Under the pieces are notes generated by a model. That model was not told the DNA's origin. It saw only the letters and a list, made by a program, of their open reading frames with translations, and searched no databases. A stretch of DNA of 64,000 nt, taken from contig NC_089741.1 of the NCBI RefSeq assembly GCF_040412425.1, positions 39,068,538-39,132,537 on the forward strand. The letters run 5' to 3'. Made by a program: the position numbers and the translations under genes. Below are positions 61,678 through 64,000 of the stretch, in pieces (within the stretch, counting starts at the first letter, position 1; each line of letters begins with the position of its first letter). Source of the stretch: Macrobrachium rosenbergii (taxonomy: Eukaryota > Arthropoda > Malacostraca > Decapoda > Palaemonidae).

Positions 61678-61958
61678 TGACCAGTCAATATCACCTAAAT
61701 GCTTTTCAACAACTTACGTTCCTCTCTTCACTTGTGCTAACTTTTTTTAACTGTTGTACGTATCTCTACGTTTCTCACCGTTTTAGTTATTCCTCTTTCT
61801 ACAATCTGTATCATTAACTGTTATCGTTTTTTATATTTTTTACTATGATTCGCCTTATAATTACTGTCATTACCATTATTATGAATTCTAATTTTTTCTA
61901 CTTCTTCAGCAACTGCTTGGATACTGGCGATTATTATTCTTATATCTTGCTATCTTAT

Positions 61959-61960
<2 letters not shown>

Positions 61961-62033
<73 letters not shown>
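61961..62033. repeat. (ATT)n, left border of foldback 4
   Basis: About 73 bases of ATT, 18 bp before the left arm. Confidence 0.96.
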
Positions 62034-62051
62034 GGAAAAAGACCTTCGTCA

Positions 62052-62330
62052 AATACAGGTTTTGTTAAACAGAGTGGCAGTTTCAACAGCATTTATTCTA
62101 TATAGTAGACGTTCAATTCGTCTTATCAGTTGCTTTTCTTGCGCTGAAATGGTTGCGAGCAATTGACCGATATTCATTTCCTACACAACGCTATACCACT
62201 GGAAACGAACATTGGTCAATTGCTTGCAACCATTCCATCGCAAGAAAAGCAATTGATAAGACGAACTGAACGTTTACTATATAGGTTAAATGCTGTTGAA
62301 ACTGCCATTCTGTTTAACAAAACCTGTATT
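62052..62330. repeat. Foldback element 4: palindrome with coding-like arms
   Basis: Arms 62052-62168 and 62214-62330 are about 117 bp and roughly 90 percent alike by eye, with a 45-bp loop. Read outward, both arms translate without stops: QLLATIPSQEKQLIRRTERL + LYRLNAVETAILFNKTC on the right (plus), and QLLATISAQEKQLIRRIERL + LYRINAVETATLFNKTC on the left (minus). About half of the differences are silent. ATT repeats lie outside both arms. Probably the 3' end of a retroelement gene, but I do not recognise it. Confidence 0.88.
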
Positions 62331-62689
62331 ATTATTATTATTATTATAAACAAATCGTCTCAATTCCTTCAACCTTCTGTTCTGGAATTCTCTCTCTCAA
62401 CATCCAGACTTCCCTTCCATACTGTGCTCCCGATCAGCAGTATTAATGCATGTGTGTTTAATCATAACTGAATAACACCTGTGAACATAAATGCGTTTCA
62501 GCACAACACATCGATATTTAGCTTGTAAACACAAGATTACATAGACACATATGATACGATCTTCAGATCACAAGCATAAGCGCGTGTGAGCACAGTGCGT
62601 CTTTAACAAAGCTTGTAGTGTACACAAGCAAGCTTGCAATACACACAAGCACACGATCTCCAAATCACACATTTTCAAGAGCTCTCTTG

Positions 62690-63005
62690 AATTGAACTGA
62701 ATATAGAATTTAGGCCAAAGGCCAAGCACTGGGACCTACGAGGGCATTCAGCGCTGAAACGGAAATTGACAGTAAAGGGTTTGAAAGGTGTAACAGGAGG
62801 AAAACCTCAAAGCAGTTGCACTACGAATCAACTGTTGGGAGCGGGTTGAGGAGGGTAAGATGGAGGAATGAGAATATGAAAGGAGGTACAGTAAAAGGAC
62901 CGAAAGGGGTTGCAGCTAGGGGCCGAAGGCACGCTGCAAAGAACCTTAAGTAATGCCTGCAGTGCACCGCATGAGGTACACTGACGGCGCTACCCACCCC
63001 CCACT
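62690..63005 (+). repeat. Dispersed repeat A, copy 4 (most complete)
   Basis: Starts GAACTGAATATAGAATTTAG, has GCACTGGGACCTACGAGGGC, GTAACAGGAGGAAAACCTCA, AGGGGTTGCAGCTAGGGGCC, CACGCTGCAAAGAACCTTAA, and ends near GACGGCGCTACCCACCCCCC. Defines the family length of about 315 bp. Confidence 0.88.
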
Positions 63006-63609
63006 ACGGAGCCTACCAGTGTACGAGAATTGCACGCGTATGTGCATTCAAAGCCCGGATAATATAATAAGCTACGCTGTCTGGAGTCATTACCAAGACC
63101 CATCATTATAATATTAAGCTTCGTGACTAAGAGACAAGGTCGAAACTTCGGGACCTGCAAAACAAAAGAAGCGTCAAATGATACGGCGAATTTTTCTTCA
63201 GCGATTGTTCAACCGCTCCTCATCCCAAGCGGCGTCGACGACCACCATTTTCGTTACGCCAGATTATGATATTAGATGAATAAATAAATGTACTGAATTA
63301 ATAAACATGTTAATGATAAGTTGGAGGGTACTGGTAAAGTAGCATTTCCAAAACCTAAGAGAAAATATTCAATTTTAATCGTCACAGATATGAATATTGA
63401 AAACTTGCCCAAGGGGCGATTTTATAATAGCATGAAGAAGAAGTAGTAGTATTCTGTGATATAAGAGTTTTAGAAGTTTTTATAAGCAAGTTCATCTTTC
63501 TTGTCCCATTTTGCAAGGTGGTGTTCACACCCAACTTATACAAGAAGGAATATATAAGGAAAAAAAACAGGATCAGTATTACGAAATACTAAGAAAATGA
63601 TGTAATCCC

Positions 63610-63925
<316 letters not shown>

Positions 63926-64000
63926 GTTTATAAATAGATAGATCAACCTATTTAATTATTATGAGACTCACAAACATCCAAAAAGATATATCTATTCCCA

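Overview
The window is eukaryotic and looks like an arthropod nuclear contig, most probably from a decapod crustacean. The grounds are a spliced Ral guanine-nucleotide exchange factor gene with arthropod-style exons, an extreme load of (AG)n, (AT)n and (AAT)n microsatellites, and several dispersed repeat families that I associate with decapod genomes. The taxonomic call is an inference from repeat content, not from a marker gene. There is no operon-like layout, no CRISPR array, no rRNA gene and no convincing functional tRNA gene.

The only gene recognised with confidence is on the minus strand, between 14820 and 4399. Thirteen exons joined at GT/AG borders in matching phase give one 716-residue open frame: RasGEF N-terminal (REM) domain, CDC25/RasGEF catalytic domain, serine-rich linker, Ras-association domain, stop codon. 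This is the RalGDS/RGL family (Rgl in flies), which activates Ral GTPases downstream of Ras. The exon or exons with the start codon and promoter are not identified. They must lie beyond 14820, so some or all of the repeat-rich right-hand part may be a giant first intron or upstream flank.

Layout. 1-480: three (AAT)n arrays with a repeated spacer. 480-4398: no recognised gene, probably including the Rgl 3' UTR. 4166-5786, plus strand: two coding-like segments with good splice borders, antisense to the Rgl 3' end and broken by an in-frame TAG; unidentified. 4399-14820: Rgl, with one dispersed repeat in an intron. 14821-16980: unique-looking sequence with few repeats. 16.98-64 kb: a repeat-saturated region with a long simple-sequence array about every kilobase, minisatellites of 18, 28, 43, 45 and about 126 bp, composite units in which a unique spacer is re-used between AG arrays, four copies of an about 400-bp repeat (B), four copies plus a scrap of an about 300-bp repeat (A), LINE 3' ends whose tails run straight into (AAT)n arrays, and four long foldback palindromes.

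The most interesting feature is structural. Three of the four palindromes are bracketed on both sides by the same class of microsatellite, as if two retroposon 3' ends had joined head to head with their simple-sequence tails outward; one has coding-like arms. Together with the LINE tails and the shared AG-array spacers 28 kb apart, this suggests that much of the microsatellite load came from, or travels with, retroposed fragments. This is inference and needs family-level alignment.
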